From Paenibacillus methanolicus (GTDB taxonomy: Bacteria; Bacillota; Bacilli; Paenibacillales; Paenibacillaceae), in the NCBI RefSeq assembly GCF_008124765.1, contig NZ_VNHS01000011.1:62001-126000 (forward strand): DNA of 64,000 nt, in the 5' to 3' direction. Positions within the stretch are counted from its first letter, which is position 1, and each line of letters starts with the position of its first letter. Made by a program: the position numbers and the translations under genes. Positions 43,053-52,915 of the stretch are shown here, piece after piece. The notes under the pieces are model-generated. The model made no database searches, had not been told where the DNA came from, and worked only from the letters and a program-made list of their open reading frames with translations.

Positions 43053-45183
43053 GTCCCGCCGCTCCTTCCTCCCGAACCGCCGTTACGACCGGTTCAGCTA
43101 AATAAGAATCCGTCAGCTTGAGCGGCACTACCCGCATCCCTGCGCCGCCCGCGGTCTGCATCCACGCCTCCGACTGCCCTGCGGCGCTGCCGATCCCCAG
43201 CCAGAGGTGGAACGTGCCGCCTCGCGACTGCACCCATTTGGCGGAAGCCGCCATCCGTTCCATGCCTTCGATAGCGGCAGCGTCGGCCTTCGCATCCCGC
43301 CGGCGTTTCGCTTTGCGACCCACATCGCTTGCCGAGCGCATCTGCGCGAATTCGCGGTCAAGGCCGCGCGCGTACTCCCCGCCCCGATCCGGCTTGAACG
43401 CCGTCTCTCCAGCGGCTACAGGCGGGTCGCCCGCTTGACGTTCCGAGCTTCCTTCTAGCCGCGCATCGAGCGCCGCATTCTTCTCCGCGCTACCCATCGG
43501 CGCGTCCGTCATCTTCGCTTCCGCCTCTCGCGGCAGCCGCGCGCTCGCATTCGCCTCAACGCCGCCCGCCATGCCCGCTTTCTCAGCAGCCTCCGCTTGC
43601 GCGACGGCCTCCCGACCTGCCATCGCCACTGCCCACGCGTCAGCCTCCGCATGCCCAGCCACCGTGTTCGCTCCCGCTTCCCAATCCTCAACAGTCCCTG
43701 CCCGCACGATCCCCGGCTTTGCTTCCCGATCAGCCGCAAAGCCCGGCCCTACGTCCGCCATCGCTCCCGAGCCTCCCGCCAATCCCGCGGCATCGCCCGC
43801 CTTCAAGTCCGCACCGCGGACAAACCCCGCTCCCAGGCTTCCCGGCATCGCCGGTCTGCCGTCCGCCGCGTGCCCCGCCGCTTCATTCCGGGCGGCCCTC
43901 CGGGCCGCTCGCCCGGCGCGCGCCCCGTATCCCGCCGCCGGGTTGATCGAGCGCGGGTCGGCGGTCACGCAGACGACGTCCGCTCCGCGCGGCAGGCCGG
44001 CCAACGCGGCCGGCAGCCACTCGTCCAAGCGGATCTCGCCGCTTACGCGCAGCTGCCCCAGCGCTTCCTCGGCGGCCAGCAGGGCCGCCCCGTCTCCGGC
44101 GCGCACGCGCCACCGGCGTCCGCCGGCCAGCAGCGTCGCGCTGCGCCCCGCGGCGACCGTTTCCCGCAGCGCGGCGGCGGCCCGCCCGGCGGCGGCGTCG
44201 AACTGCCGGTCGCTCCCCGCATAGGACGCGGCCGAAATATCGAGCAGCAGCGCGATCTCGCCCGGCGGCTCCGGGCTGCCGACGCGCGTCTGCATGCCGA
44301 GCCCCCGGGCCATCGCCCGCCAGCTGACGAGCCGCAGCGGATCGCCCGGCCGGTAGATGCGCGTCTGCGGGCTCGCGCCCGGCTGAAGCCGGACGCGGCT
44401 GTCCCGCTGCCAGGCGGCCGCGCCTGCAGCGGCGCCGGCGCCCCCGGCATCGACGCCGCCCGGCATCGCCCCGCCCGGCGGATTCGCATTCTCGCCCCGA
44501 GGCGGTCGGGGACGTACCGTTACGCTGCCGGAGCAGGCCGGGTAGAAGGTTCTCGCCGTCATGCCGAGCAAGTCGCCGCACGCGACGGTCGGCCCGTCGA
44601 ACGCCAGCTCCCCGCGCCGCAGGCCGCTGACCGTATACGTCAACGTCCGGGTACGGCTGAACCAGGGCACATAGACGAATCGGGCCTCCAAGCCGTTCTC
44701 GCCGGAAGCCGATAAATTCCGAATCTCTTCGCCGACCGCCACCCACATCAGCGGCATCGGCAGACTGGCGCGAATCGTCAGCCGAACCGTCAGCTGGCCG
44801 CCATCCTCCGGCCGGCCCGATTCCACGCTGCGTTCCGCCGTTATCCGTCCGGCCCCCAGGTAAGGGACGACCCAGGCGACGGCCGCAGCGGCGGCAGCGG
44901 CCGCGAACAGCAGCCATTCCGCCGCGCCTCCCCGCCCCTGCGCCGCCCAGCCGGCGACGGCAGCGAACGCGAGCAGCATGAACCGGGCGCCGTGCCGGGT
45001 GCGAACCGGCCGTTCCCGACGAAGATCGCGTTGTCCCGCGCCCCTTACCCGCGCTTCTCCATGACCCCGTGCTCCTCCGCTGCCTGCCGCCCCCCTCCCG
45101 GCTCCGTTCCCCGCGACGACCCTATCTCCACCGCCCGACCCTGCGGAACCGCGAACTCCGCCCTTCGCCGACCGCCCGCTCAT
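43039..45183 (-). CDS. DUF58 (von Willebrand A-like) protein with large insertion
   Basis: 714 residues, nearly twice the usual 400. Two N-terminal helices (MLLAFAAVAGWAAQG and LLFAAAAAAAAVAWVVPYLG) are followed by the DUF58 domain with DPLRLVSWRAMARG, RIYRPGD and the vWA-like segment IALLLDISAAS. From about residue 420 to 645 runs a low-complexity Ala/Gly/Glu-rich stretch with no recognised domain; then the fold resumes at WVQSRGGTFHLWLGIG. ATG at 45183 overlaps the MoxR stop as ATGA. It is a partner of the MoxR ATPase. Confidence 0.88.
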   Translation of the reverse strand: MSGRSAKGGVRGSAGSGGGDRVVAGNGAGRGAAGSGGARGHGEARVRGAGQRDLRRERPVRTRHGARFMLLAFAAVAGWAAQGRGGAAEWLLFAAAAAAAAVAWVVPYLGAGRITAERSVESGRPEDGGQLTVRLTIRASLPMPLMWVAVGEEIRNLSASGENGLEARFVYVPWFSRTRTLTYTVSGLRRGELAFDGPTVACGDLLGMTARTFYPACSGSVTVRPRPPRGENANPPGGAMPGGVDAGGAGAAAGAAAWQRDSRVRLQPGASPQTRIYRPGDPLRLVSWRAMARGLGMQTRVGSPEPPGEIALLLDISAASYAGSDRQFDAAAGRAAAALRETVAAGRSATLLAGGRRWRVRAGDGAALLAAEEALGQLRVSGEIRLDEWLPAALAGLPRGADVVCVTADPRSINPAAGYGARAGRAARRAARNEAAGHAADGRPAMPGSLGAGFVRGADLKAGDAAGLAGGSGAMADVGPGFAADREAKPGIVRAGTVEDWEAGANTVAGHAEADAWAVAMAGREAVAQAEAAEKAGMAGGVEANASARLPREAEAKMTDAPMGSAEKNAALDARLEGSSERQAGDPPVAAGETAFKPDRGGEYARGLDREFAQMRSASDVGRKAKRRRDAKADAAAIEGMERMAASAKWVQSRGGTFHLWLGIGSAAGQSEAWMQTAGGAGMRVVPLKLTDSYLAEPVVTAVREEGAAGHGRT

Positions 45184-46214
45184 CGGCGCCGACCGCCTTC
45201 CGCGCCGGGAGCCGGCACCGGCACCGCGGCAAGCAGGCGTCCGAGCGCCTCGCCCGCGTTCATGCCGGACGCGGCGGCCTCGTCGCGCAGCACGAGGCGG
45301 TGCGCCAGCACAGCCTCGGCCGTCCGCTTGAAATCGTCCGGCAGCGCGAACCGCCGCCCCTCCATATAGGCGGTCGCCTGCGCGGCGCGCACCCAATCCC
45401 GCGACGCGCGCGGACTTGCGCCGAGCGCCAGTTCCTTCGCCGAACGAGTCGCGTTCGCGATTTGCACCGCATACCCGAGCAGCGCCGGGTGCACGTGCAC
45501 CGACTGCGCGTCCCGCTGCATGCGCACCCATTCCTGCGGCACGATGACCGGACGCAGCTGCTCGGGCGCGGGACGCGGCGGCGCGTTCTCCAGCATTTGC
45601 ACCTCGTGCTCCGGCGACGGGTAGCCGATCGACAGCCGCATAAGGAAGCGGTCCAGCTGCGCCTCCGGCAGCGGATACGTGCCGTCGTCGCGCAGCGGAT
45701 TTTGCGTGGCGATCAGCATGAACGGATCCGGCAGCGGCATCGTCTCTCCGTCGGCCGTAATGCTGCGCTCCTCCATCGCCTCCAGCAGCGCCGATTGCGT
45801 CCGCGGCGGCGTCCGGTTGATCTCGTCGGCCAGCACGATGTTCGCCATGAGCGGGCCTTGGCGGAACACCAGCTCCCCGCGCTTGCCGTCCCAGATCAGT
45901 CCGCCCACGACGTCCGCAGGGAGCAAATCCGCCGTAAACTGAATGCGACGGAAGTCCCCGCCCATCACGCGCGCGATCGCGCGGGCGAGCATCGTTTTGC
46001 CGACGCCCGGCACGTCCTCCAGCAGCACGTGGCCGCCGGCCAGCAGCGCCGCGAACGTCTGCGCGACGACCTCGCTTTTGCCCAGCAGCACCGTGTTCAC
46101 TCTGTTCATCATCAGACGCAACAGCTGCCCCGACGCCTCCGGCCAATTGTCCGTCCCCCGTCCGTCTCCGACCTGCTGCGCTTCCGTGTCGTTCTTCCAT
46201 GGCTGCGGTATCAT
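45180..46214 (-). CDS. MoxR-family AAA+ ATPase
   Basis: About 344 residues. Walker A EDVPGVGKTML, Walker B IVLADEINRTPPRTQSALLE, sensor 1 IATQNPLRDDGTYPLPEAQ. MoxR proteins are chaperone-like ATPases that mature partner proteins with vWA-type domains, here the DUF58 protein encoded next. ATG at 46214 is preferred because the AAAGGG ribosome site runs directly into an earlier ATG at 46226, leaving no spacing for it. First gene of the operon; equivalent to yeaC of Bacillus. Confidence 0.93.
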   Translation of the reverse strand: MIPQPWKNDTEAQQVGDGRGTDNWPEASGQLLRLMMNRVNTVLLGKSEVVAQTFAALLAGGHVLLEDVPGVGKTMLARAIARVMGGDFRRIQFTADLLPADVVGGLIWDGKRGELVFRQGPLMANIVLADEINRTPPRTQSALLEAMEERSITADGETMPLPDPFMLIATQNPLRDDGTYPLPEAQLDRFLMRLSIGYPSPEHEVQMLENAPPRPAPEQLRPVIVPQEWVRMQRDAQSVHVHPALLGYAVQIANATRSAKELALGASPRASRDWVRAAQATAYMEGRRFALPDDFKRTAEAVLAHRLVLRDEAAASGMNAGEALGRLLAAVPVPAPGAEGGRRR

Positions 46215-46416
46215 CTCTACCCACATCCCTTTCGCTAGTTTCCTTTTCTACCAGTCTCGCCATATCCGGCGCGGTTTACACCTGCTAGAAAGGTAGATTA
46301 GGAGGAAGCACGACAAGGTGAAACGGCTGCGCTGCCTTTTGCGGCGATGCGCGATACATTCCGGAGACAAAGAGGCTGCTGTTGTATAGAGGCGAAACCC
46401 TTACTTTCCTGCATGA

Positions 46417-46448
46417 CAAAAAGAGCCGCCTCTTAAGAGACAGCCCTC
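46417..46448 (-). terminator. Terminator after bcp
   Basis: A 14-bp stem with four G-U pairs: GAGGGCTGTCTCTT with AAGAGGCGGCTCTT on the minus strand, folding at the central TTAA, followed by TTTG. It lies 14 bp past the bcp stop. Confidence 0.7.
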
Positions 46449-46461
46449 TCCGCCTATTCCT

Positions 46462-46944
46462 CTATTCCCCGCGCACCGCCTGCAGCACGTTGTCCACATG
46501 GCCTTTTACGCGCAGGTTGCGCCACTCGCGGACGAGCTTACCCTTCTCGTCGATCAGGAACGTCGAGCGCACGAGCCCCATATACTCCCGCCCGTACAGC
46601 TTCTTCAGCTGCCAGACGCCGTACAGCTCGCACGCCTTATGGTCCGTGTCGGCCAACAGCTCGTACGGCAGCTCGTATTTCGCGATAAAACGCTCGTGCG
46701 TCGCGACATCGTCGATGCTGATGCCGAGCAGCACCGCGCCCTGCTCCGTGAAATCCGGCATCGCGTCGCGGAAGTCGCACGCTTCCGTCGTGCACGCCGT
46801 CGTCAAATCCTTCGGGTAGAAGAACAGCACGACCTTCCGCCCAAGATAATCCTTCAGCGACACGTTCCCGCCGCTCGCGGCCGGCAGCGTGAAATTCGGC
46901 GCCTTCTTGCCGAGCGCCGCCTTCGCCTTGTTTGCTCCCATCAT
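46462..46944 (-). CDS. bcp: Thioredoxin-dependent thiol peroxidase (BCP, peroxiredoxin Q)
   Basis: About 160 residues. The peroxiredoxin motif is FFYPKDLTTACTTEACDFRD; the first Cys of CTTEAC is the peroxidatic residue and the second, five residues on, is the usual resolving Cys of this class. The common Gly before the first Cys is Ala here. It reduces peroxides in the cytosol. Of the ATGs at 46944 and 46941, both are served by AGAGG. It is a single gene. Confidence 0.94.
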   Translation of the reverse strand: MMGANKAKAALGKKAPNFTLPAASGGNVSLKDYLGRKVVLFFYPKDLTTACTTEACDFRDAMPDFTEQGAVLLGISIDDVATHERFIAKYELPYELLADTDHKACELYGVWQLKKLYGREYMGLVRSTFLIDEKGKLVREWRNLRVKGHVDNVLQAVRGE

Positions 46945-47071
46945 CCACAACCTCTTTCTCCTCTTGCCCCAAAACTAAAACCGGATCGCCAACGCCCGCG
47001 GGTTCTCCGTTATTCGCGTACCGTGCATCATCCGCATCTGCGCGTCCGAGCGTCGCTCGCGCTTATCCTAC

Positions 47072-47863
47072 CTACGAGCCCGCGCCCCGGTACCGCTTGA
47101 TCCCCCGGTTCCAAATGGTCAGCCCGATGACCAGCACGATCGCGCCGACGAGCGGCGTGTACAGCGCGAGCGTCGACAAGCCGTCCTCGTTGCGGCCCAG
47201 GAAATACGACGCCGGAATGACGCCTACGAATGCGAACGGCAGCAGCCAGGTCAGCAGGAAACGGATCGCTTTATTATAAATATTGATCGGGTAACGCCCG
47301 TACCCTTGGATGTTGTACATGAGCGGCAGGATGCCCGTCGGCGCGTCCGAATAGAACGAGATCGCCGTCAGCGCCGTGTACAGCCCCGCATAGATCATAA
47401 CCGCGCCGATGACGAACACGAGCAGCATGACCAGATCGAGCACCTCGAACGGAAGACCCAGCTGCGACCAGCTCAGCCCCATGATGACGAGGCCGACCGC
47501 CGAGCCGATCAAGGACGGCGGGTCGATATTTTCGAGCAGAATCTGATACAGATTGTGCGCCGGCCGCGTCAGTACCCGGTCCATCTCGCCCTTGACGATA
47601 TACCGCTCGCTGAAGTTCCACAGGTTGAAGAACGTCGTGAAGATGCCGTACGGCACCATGAAGAATCCGTACACGAACACGACTTCGGCCTCCGACCAGC
47701 CGCCGAGCGTCGGCGTATGCTGGAACACGATCAGGATGAAAATCAGATTAAGTCCTTGGAACATCAGGTCCGACAGCACCTCGAGCCAAAAATCCGCCCG
47801 GTAGGTGAGCCGCGTCTTCGCGTAATTCTTCATATATTCCCATAGCAGGGTCGCATAGAACAT
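47072..47863 (-). CDS. ABC-2 family transporter permease, second subunit
   Basis: 263 residues and six helices of the ABC-2/DUF990 type (FWLEVLSDLMFQGLNLIFIL near residue 25, WNFSERYIVKGEMDRVLTRP). It lies 9 bp after the sister permease and forms the membrane part of an exporter with it. The substrate is unknown. The C-terminal IGLTIWNRGIKRYRGAGS is typical of the family. Confidence 0.9.
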   Translation of the reverse strand: MFYATLLWEYMKNYAKTRLTYRADFWLEVLSDLMFQGLNLIFILIVFQHTPTLGGWSEAEVVFVYGFFMVPYGIFTTFFNLWNFSERYIVKGEMDRVLTRPAHNLYQILLENIDPPSLIGSAVGLVIMGLSWSQLGLPFEVLDLVMLLVFVIGAVMIYAGLYTALTAISFYSDAPTGILPLMYNIQGYGRYPINIYNKAIRFLLTWLLPFAFVGVIPASYFLGRNEDGLSTLALYTPLVGAIVLVIGLTIWNRGIKRYRGAGS

Positions 47864-47872
47864 GAGCTTCGT

Positions 47873-48667
47873 TTAACCTCCTTGCACGAACAGCCGCGTC
47901 CGCGCCTTTCGCCATACCCACAGAATCGGAACGATCAGCACGAGGAACCAGATCGCCTGCAGCAGCAGCACGTGCCAGGCGTCGACGCCGGTCGTCCGCC
48001 CGGTGAAGACCGAGCTCGGCAAATACGTGATCGCCTGGAACGGCAGCCATTTCATGAGCACTTCCAGCCAACCCGGGAACAGCGAAATCGGAACGACGAC
48101 GCCGGTGAACAAGTCGACGAGCACCCGCTTCATCCGCAGCATCCCCTCGTTGTTCTCGACGAAGAACGCGAACAGGCCGGTCAGCATGTTGATCTGCGAG
48201 TTAATGAGGAAGCTGAACGCCAGCATGACCAGATAGAGCGCCCATGTGCCCGGATCGGTCGGCAGACTGACCGGGAACAACAGGCACGCGAGCACCATGC
48301 CCGGCGCCATGAACAGCACCAGCCGGAAGATCCCCTCGCCGAAGCCCTGCATCATTTTGACCATCAAGTAGGAATACGGCCGGATAAACTGGATCGCCAC
48401 GCTGCCGTCGCGGATTTCGTTCGCGATCTCCCGATCGAGATTGTTGAAATAGAATGCCCGCGCCATCCACGATACCGCGACGTACGTCGTCATCTGGGCC
48501 AGCGTGAAGCCGCCAAGCTCGGTCTGGTTATTGTAGATCGCCTGCCAGAGGAAATAATACGCGCCGATGTTCAGCGTATAGATGAGTATACCGCTATAGT
48601 AGTTGACCCGGTACGCCAGCATCATGATGAACCGGATCCGGATAAGGTCCATATAGGCGCTAAGCAT
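47873..48667 (-). CDS. ABC-2 family transporter permease, first subunit
   Basis: 264 residues and six helices (RFIMMLAYRVNYYSGILIYT, MARAFYFNNLDREIANEIRD, QINMLTGLFAFFVENNEGML). Same family as the following gene. The start overlaps the ATPase gene by 8 bp, so the three are translationally coupled. Confidence 0.9.
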   Translation of the reverse strand: MLSAYMDLIRIRFIMMLAYRVNYYSGILIYTLNIGAYYFLWQAIYNNQTELGGFTLAQMTTYVAVSWMARAFYFNNLDREIANEIRDGSVAIQFIRPYSYLMVKMMQGFGEGIFRLVLFMAPGMVLACLLFPVSLPTDPGTWALYLVMLAFSFLINSQINMLTGLFAFFVENNEGMLRMKRVLVDLFTGVVVPISLFPGWLEVLMKWLPFQAITYLPSSVFTGRTTGVDAWHVLLLQAIWFLVLIVPILWVWRKARTRLFVQGG

Positions 48668-49775
48668 GGTTCACCGGCTCCTTCTCGCCCTCCGCCGCCG
48701 TTCCGTCCGCCTTGCCGCTTCCCGATGCGCCTTCGTCCGACGCCTGCGCCAGCTTCTCGGTCGCCTCCTTCGACGCGGAGCCCGACTGGTAAATTTCGCG
48801 CACGATTTCGTCCGTGTTCGTCTCGACGATCTTAATATCGCGAATGTCCGAGCCTCCGCCGACGACGCGCGACAGCGCGTCCGACACGTTGACCGCGTGC
48901 GGCAGCCACATCTTGGCCGTCAGCTCGTTGTCGATCGACCAGACGATGCCGTCCAGATCGTTCGTCCGCTCGCGCAGCTTGGCCAGCTCCGGCTGGTTGC
49001 CGAACTGGAAGTGGATCTCCCGTCCTTTGCTCCAGCGCGCCTTCAGTTCGTCGAGCCCGCCGTCGTAGATGATCCGGCCGTCGTCGAGCATGATAACCCG
49101 CGAGCAGAGCGCTTCGATATCCTGCAGATCGTGGGTCGTCAGCAAAATAGTCGTGCCGTGCTCCTTGTTCATCTGCTTCAGGAAATCCCGGATTTCCGTC
49201 TTCACGACGATGTCGAGACCGATCGTCGGCTCGTCGAGGAACAGAATCGACGGGTTGTGCAGCAGCGAAGCGACCAGCTCGCAGCGCATCCTTTGGCCGA
49301 GGCTCAGCTTCCGCACCGGACGGTTCAGCAGCTCGGCCAGCTGCAGCCGTTCGACCAGTTCGTCCAGCCGCTTGCGGTAATCGGCTTCCGACACGCGGTA
49401 CACTTTGCGCAGCAGCTGGAACGACTCGATGACGCCAATGTCCCACCACAGCTGGCTTCGCTGCCCGAAGACGACGCCGATGCCGCGCACGAATTTTTCT
49501 CTTTCCTTATAGGGAACGAATCCGTTGACCTGTATACGGCCCGCAGTCGGCACGAGAATGCCGGTCAGCATTTTGATCGTCGTCGACTTGCCCGCCCCGT
49601 TCTCGCCGATGTAGCCGCAAATTTCGCCCTGCGGGATTTGGAACGAAATATCTTTGACCGCGCGAATCTGATTGTACTCCCGCTTGAACAAATCCTTGAG
49701 CGCGCCGCCGAGACCTTCGCGGTTGCGCTGCACGCTGAACTCCTTGCGTAAATCCTGCACATCAATCGCAAGCAT
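48660..49775 (-). CDS. ABC-2 type transporter ATP-binding protein
   Basis: 371 residues. Walker A GENGAGKSTTIKMLTG, signature LSLGQRMRCELVASL, Walker B ILFLDEPTIGLD, switch LTTHDLQDIEAL. A C-terminal extension of about 100 residues ends in a Glu/Gly/Ala-rich tail. This set (one ATPase, two DUF990-type permeases) matches exporters of the daunorubicin/NatA type; the cargo cannot be told. ATG at 49775 has GAGGG upstream; the frame is open to 49874. Confidence 0.92.
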   Translation of the reverse strand: MLAIDVQDLRKEFSVQRNREGLGGALKDLFKREYNQIRAVKDISFQIPQGEICGYIGENGAGKSTTIKMLTGILVPTAGRIQVNGFVPYKEREKFVRGIGVVFGQRSQLWWDIGVIESFQLLRKVYRVSEADYRKRLDELVERLQLAELLNRPVRKLSLGQRMRCELVASLLHNPSILFLDEPTIGLDIVVKTEIRDFLKQMNKEHGTTILLTTHDLQDIEALCSRVIMLDDGRIIYDGGLDELKARWSKGREIHFQFGNQPELAKLRERTNDLDGIVWSIDNELTAKMWLPHAVNVSDALSRVVGGGSDIRDIKIVETNTDEIVREIYQSGSASKEATEKLAQASDEGASGSGKADGTAAEGEKEPVNHA

Positions 49776-49851
49776 GTGGATTCCATCCCTCTTTTCCGCT
49801 TTCGACATTTCCTGGGAAATATCTACCGATTTCGTTGTTAATATATAAAAC

Positions 49852-49881
49852 TTGATTCCATCCGATAAGGCCATCTATAAT
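49852..49881 (+). promoter_or_regulatory. Possible sigma-A promoter in the ABC-exporter / LCP intergenic region
   Basis: TTGATT (49852-49857) and TATAAT (49876-49881) are 18 bp apart on the plus strand. They lie 285 bp upstream of the LCP gene, which leaves a long untranslated leader. On the minus strand TTGTAG and TTATAG 17 bp apart overlap it and could serve the exporter operon. The rest of 49776-50165 shows no gene. Confidence 0.45.
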
Positions 49882-50165
49882 TTTATGATATGTAATACTA
49901 CAATAGTTTTGATAGAAGGTAAATGCAGCCGAAATCATCATATCCTTATCTATAAGTGCGAGTACAGAAAGTCGACAATTCAGCACCGAGAAGGATGCGT
50001 GAAGGCGAAGAAGGAGGAGCGGAGTTTAGGCCAACCTAAATGAGCACCGGACTTCAAGCCTGAAACGCAAGATTCGACGCTGAGTTACGCCTTGCTCTGC
50101 TACGTGATCAATTGCCGACTTTATGTACAACCTCTAAAAGAAACGAATGGAGTGGGAGATACCTT

Positions 50166-51254
50166 ATGTCTCGCGTTGAAGCTATGAAAGAAAAGAAGGC
50201 GAAGGCCAAGAAGAAACGGCCTTGGAAATGGCCTCTTCTGACGATCGGCCTCTTGATTCTCGTGTTCGCCGGCTATATGGGCTACCAAGCTTTCGGCGCC
50301 TACCGGGGACTGGACAGCCTCAATAACGACAAACCGCAAATTCCGATCGGCGACCATGTCGAAGACGAGACGCTCAAGCCCGACGAATGGGAAGGCACCG
50401 AGCGCGTCAACATCCTGCTAATGGGCGGCGACAACCGCGGCTTGAAGGAGAACGACCAAGCCCGTTCCGACTCCATGCTCGTCGCCTCCATCGACCCGGT
50501 CACGAAGAAAGGCCATCTGTTCTCGGTGCTGCGCGATACGTACGTCGAGATCGAAGGCCACGGCGAAGGCCGCATTAATACGGCGCTCGCGCTCGGCGGC
50601 CCGAACCTGGCGATGAAGACGATCGGCGATCTGCTCGATCTCAATATTCAATATTATGTGTATACCGATTTCGAAGGATTCAAATCGCTCATCGACGCGA
50701 TCGACGGCATCGACTTCTACGTCGAGAAGAACATGAATTACGTCGATAACGCGGACGGCAATCGGTACGATATCCACTTGGAGAAGGGGCAGCAGCATCT
50801 CGACGGCGACAAAGCGCTGCAGTACGTCCGCTTCCGCCACGACGCGATGAGCGACTTCACCCGTACCGAACGCCAGCGCAATCTGCTCTCGGCCGTCGCC
50901 GACAAGCTGAAGTCCGGCTGGAGCCTGCTCAAGATGAAGGAGATCGTCGAGAGCGTGGCGCCTTATGTGAAGTCGAACCTGGACGTATCCGACATGATGA
51001 AACTCGGCCAGCTCGGCATTGGCATCTCGATGGAAGGTTCCGCGCAGGTGCCGCCGATGGATCTGATCGGCGACCGCAAAGTTAGCGGCGCTTCGGTCCT
51101 CTCGGTGCGCGACGAAGACGCCCTACACCAGTTCGTGCAGGATGAGCTCATGAAGACCAAGACGCCGGCCGTCCCGGTTGAAGGCACGGACGGCGCCACC
51201 ACGACGAACGGCACGGAAGAGCCGGCAGCGGCGGAGAACGGTACGAGCAACTAA
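50166..51254 (+). CDS. LytR-CpsA-Psr (LCP) family cell-wall glycopolymer ligase
   Basis: 362 residues. A Lys-rich cytosolic start, one helix (WPLLTIGLLILVFAGYMGYQ) and an extracellular LCP domain with RSDSMLVASIDP, SVLRDTYVEI, GEGRINTALALGG and DKALQYVRFRHDAMSDFTRT, the Arg/Asp set that binds the polyprenyl-pyrophosphate substrate. LCP proteins attach teichoic acids or capsule to peptidoglycan. ATG at 50166 has GGGAG 7 bp upstream. It is a single gene, divergent from the exporter. Confidence 0.93.
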   Translation: MSRVEAMKEKKAKAKKKRPWKWPLLTIGLLILVFAGYMGYQAFGAYRGLDSLNNDKPQIPIGDHVEDETLKPDEWEGTERVNILLMGGDNRGLKENDQARSDSMLVASIDPVTKKGHLFSVLRDTYVEIEGHGEGRINTALALGGPNLAMKTIGDLLDLNIQYYVYTDFEGFKSLIDAIDGIDFYVEKNMNYVDNADGNRYDIHLEKGQQHLDGDKALQYVRFRHDAMSDFTRTERQRNLLSAVADKLKSGWSLLKMKEIVESVAPYVKSNLDVSDMMKLGQLGIGISMEGSAQVPPMDLIGDRKVSGASVLSVRDEDALHQFVQDELMKTKTPAVPVEGTDGATTTNGTEEPAAAENGTSN

Positions 51255-51297
51255 TCCCTTTGCGGGATACGGCATGCCAGTCAATAATAGCAGGTCG

Positions 51298-51327
51298 AGG
51301 GACGGTCCGCCAACGCGGGCCGTCCCT
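51298..51327 (+). terminator. Terminator after the LCP gene
   Basis: AGGGACGGTCCGC pairs with GCGGGCCGTCCCT with one mismatch around a 4-base loop, followed by TCTTTC. Confidence 0.8.
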
Positions 51328-51544
51328 TCTTTCATGCGTTAACGGGCGCGCTTTCCGTTCCGCTTCCGAATGAGGTACACTGATAAATGCAATCATGACC
51401 GCCGGCGGCGCGCTTGCCTATCTTCCGTGTGCTGGCGCGGACCGCGCTTCATCACCGGCACCAATCGGCATCTTATGCCCGTTCAACGTCCGGCTCGCTT
51501 GTTCCGCCGGTACTATACATCTATCCAAGGAGGTTCCTCAACCT

Positions 51545-52861
51545 ATGACTACTTCACGACCACGTTCCGAACAGCTGTACGCCGAGGCGCTGCAGCATAT
51601 CGTCGGCGGCGTCAACAGCCCGTCCCGCTCGTTCAAGGCGGTCGGCGGCGGCGCGCCCGTCTTCATGAAGCGCGCGCAAGGCGCCTACTTCTACGACGTC
51701 GACGATAACCGCTACATCGACTACCTATGCGCGTACGGCCCGATCATCACCGGACATGCCCATCCGCACATTACGGCGGCCATTACGCGCGCGGCCGAGA
51801 GCGGCGTGCTGTACGGCACGCCGACCGAGCTCGAGATTACGCTCGCCAAGAAGCTGAAGTCGGCGATCCCGTCCCTCGACAAGGTCCGCTTCGTCAACTC
51901 CGGCACCGAGGCGGTCATGACGACGATCCGCGTCGCCCGCGCCTATACGAAGCGCAACAAGATCATCAAGTTCGCCGGCTGTTACCACGGTCACTCCGAT
52001 CTCGTGCTCGTCGCGGCAGGTTCCGGTCCTTCCACGCTCGGCATTCCGGACAGCGCCGGCATCCCGACGAGCATCGCCAGCGAAGTTATCACCGTGCCGT
52101 TCAACGATCTGGACGGCTTAAAGCAGGCGCTCGAGCGCTGGGGCGACGACGTCGCGGCCGTCATGGTCGAGCCGATCGTCGGCAACTTCGGCATGGTTAT
52201 GCCGAAGCCGGGTTTCCTCGAAGGCCTATGCGCCATGGCTCGCGAAGCCGGCGCGCTCGTCATTTACGATGAAGTCATAACGGGCTTCCGCTTCCATTAC
52301 GGCACGTCCCAGACGTTCGGCGCGTTCCCGGACCATGCCGCGATCGAGCCCGATCTGACCGCGCTCGGCAAAATCATCGGCGGCGGTCTGCCAATCGGCG
52401 CTTACGGCGGCCGTAAGGACGTGATGGAGCAGGTCGCGCCGCTCGGACCGGCTTACCAGGCGGGCACGATGGCCGGCAACCCGGCTTCGATCTCCTCCGG
52501 CATTGCCTGCCTCGAGGTGCTGGAGCAGCCAGGCGTCTACGAACGGATGGATCTGCTTGCCGCGAAGCTGGCGGATGCGATCAAGGATTCGGCCGACCGC
52601 CACGGCGTCCCGCTGACGGTCAATCGCATCCGCGGCTCGTTCTCGACGCACTTCTGCGCGCATCCGATCACGAACTACGACGAAGCGCAGGATACGGACG
52701 GCAAAGCATTCGCGCAATTCTTCCGGCTTATGCTGGAGCAAGGCATCTGCCTCGCGCCGTCCAAGTACGAGGCGTGGTTCCTGACGACCGCGCACGCGGA
52801 AGCCGATATCGATCTCACGATCGAAGCGGCCGACAACGCGCTCCGTCAGCTGGCGCGTTAA
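51545..52861 (+). CDS. hemL: Glutamate-1-semialdehyde 2,1-aminomutase
   Basis: 438 residues, a class-III PLP aminotransferase. [19 protein letters not shown] and GYLCAYG-like [18 protein letters not shown] mark the family; [16 protein letters not shown] and YDEVITGFR line the cofactor, and the Schiff-base Lys is in [19 protein letters not shown]. It turns glutamate-1-semialdehyde into 5-aminolevulinate for heme. ATG at 51545 follows AAGGAGG by 11 bp. It stands alone here, without other hem genes, so it may be the second, GsaB-type copy known from Bacilli. Confidence 0.94.
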   Translation: MTTSRPRSEQLYAEALQHIVGGVNSPSRSFKAVGGGAPVFMKRAQGAYFYDVDDNRYIDYLCAYGPIITGHAHPHITAAITRAAESGVLYGTPTELEITLAKKLKSAIPSLDKVRFVNSGTEAVMTTIRVARAYTKRNKIIKFAGCYHGHSDLVLVAAGSGPSTLGIPDSAGIPTSIASEVITVPFNDLDGLKQALERWGDDVAAVMVEPIVGNFGMVMPKPGFLEGLCAMAREAGALVIYDEVITGFRFHYGTSQTFGAFPDHAAIEPDLTALGKIIGGGLPIGAYGGRKDVMEQVAPLGPAYQAGTMAGNPASISSGIACLEVLEQPGVYERMDLLAAKLADAIKDSADRHGVPLTVNRIRGSFSTHFCAHPITNYDEAQDTDGKAFAQFFRLMLEQGICLAPSKYEAWFLTTAHAEADIDLTIEAADNALRQLAR

Positions 52862-52915
52862 TCGCCGCCCATCCTAATCACTCGCGCGAGAGAGCATCTC
52901 AGCCGAAGAGACGAA

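Noticed and set aside
45184-46263. N-terminal half of a 1074-codon frame that continues into the DUF58 gene
   Set aside because: It is out-of-frame MoxR sequence. MoxR has intact Walker motifs in another frame and the true DUF58 start is the ATGA overlap at 45183.
49861-49910. Possible third BlaI operator (AATACTACAATAG)
   Set aside because: Only one half-site, TACTACA, is present; there is no TGTAGTA partner at 3-bp spacing.
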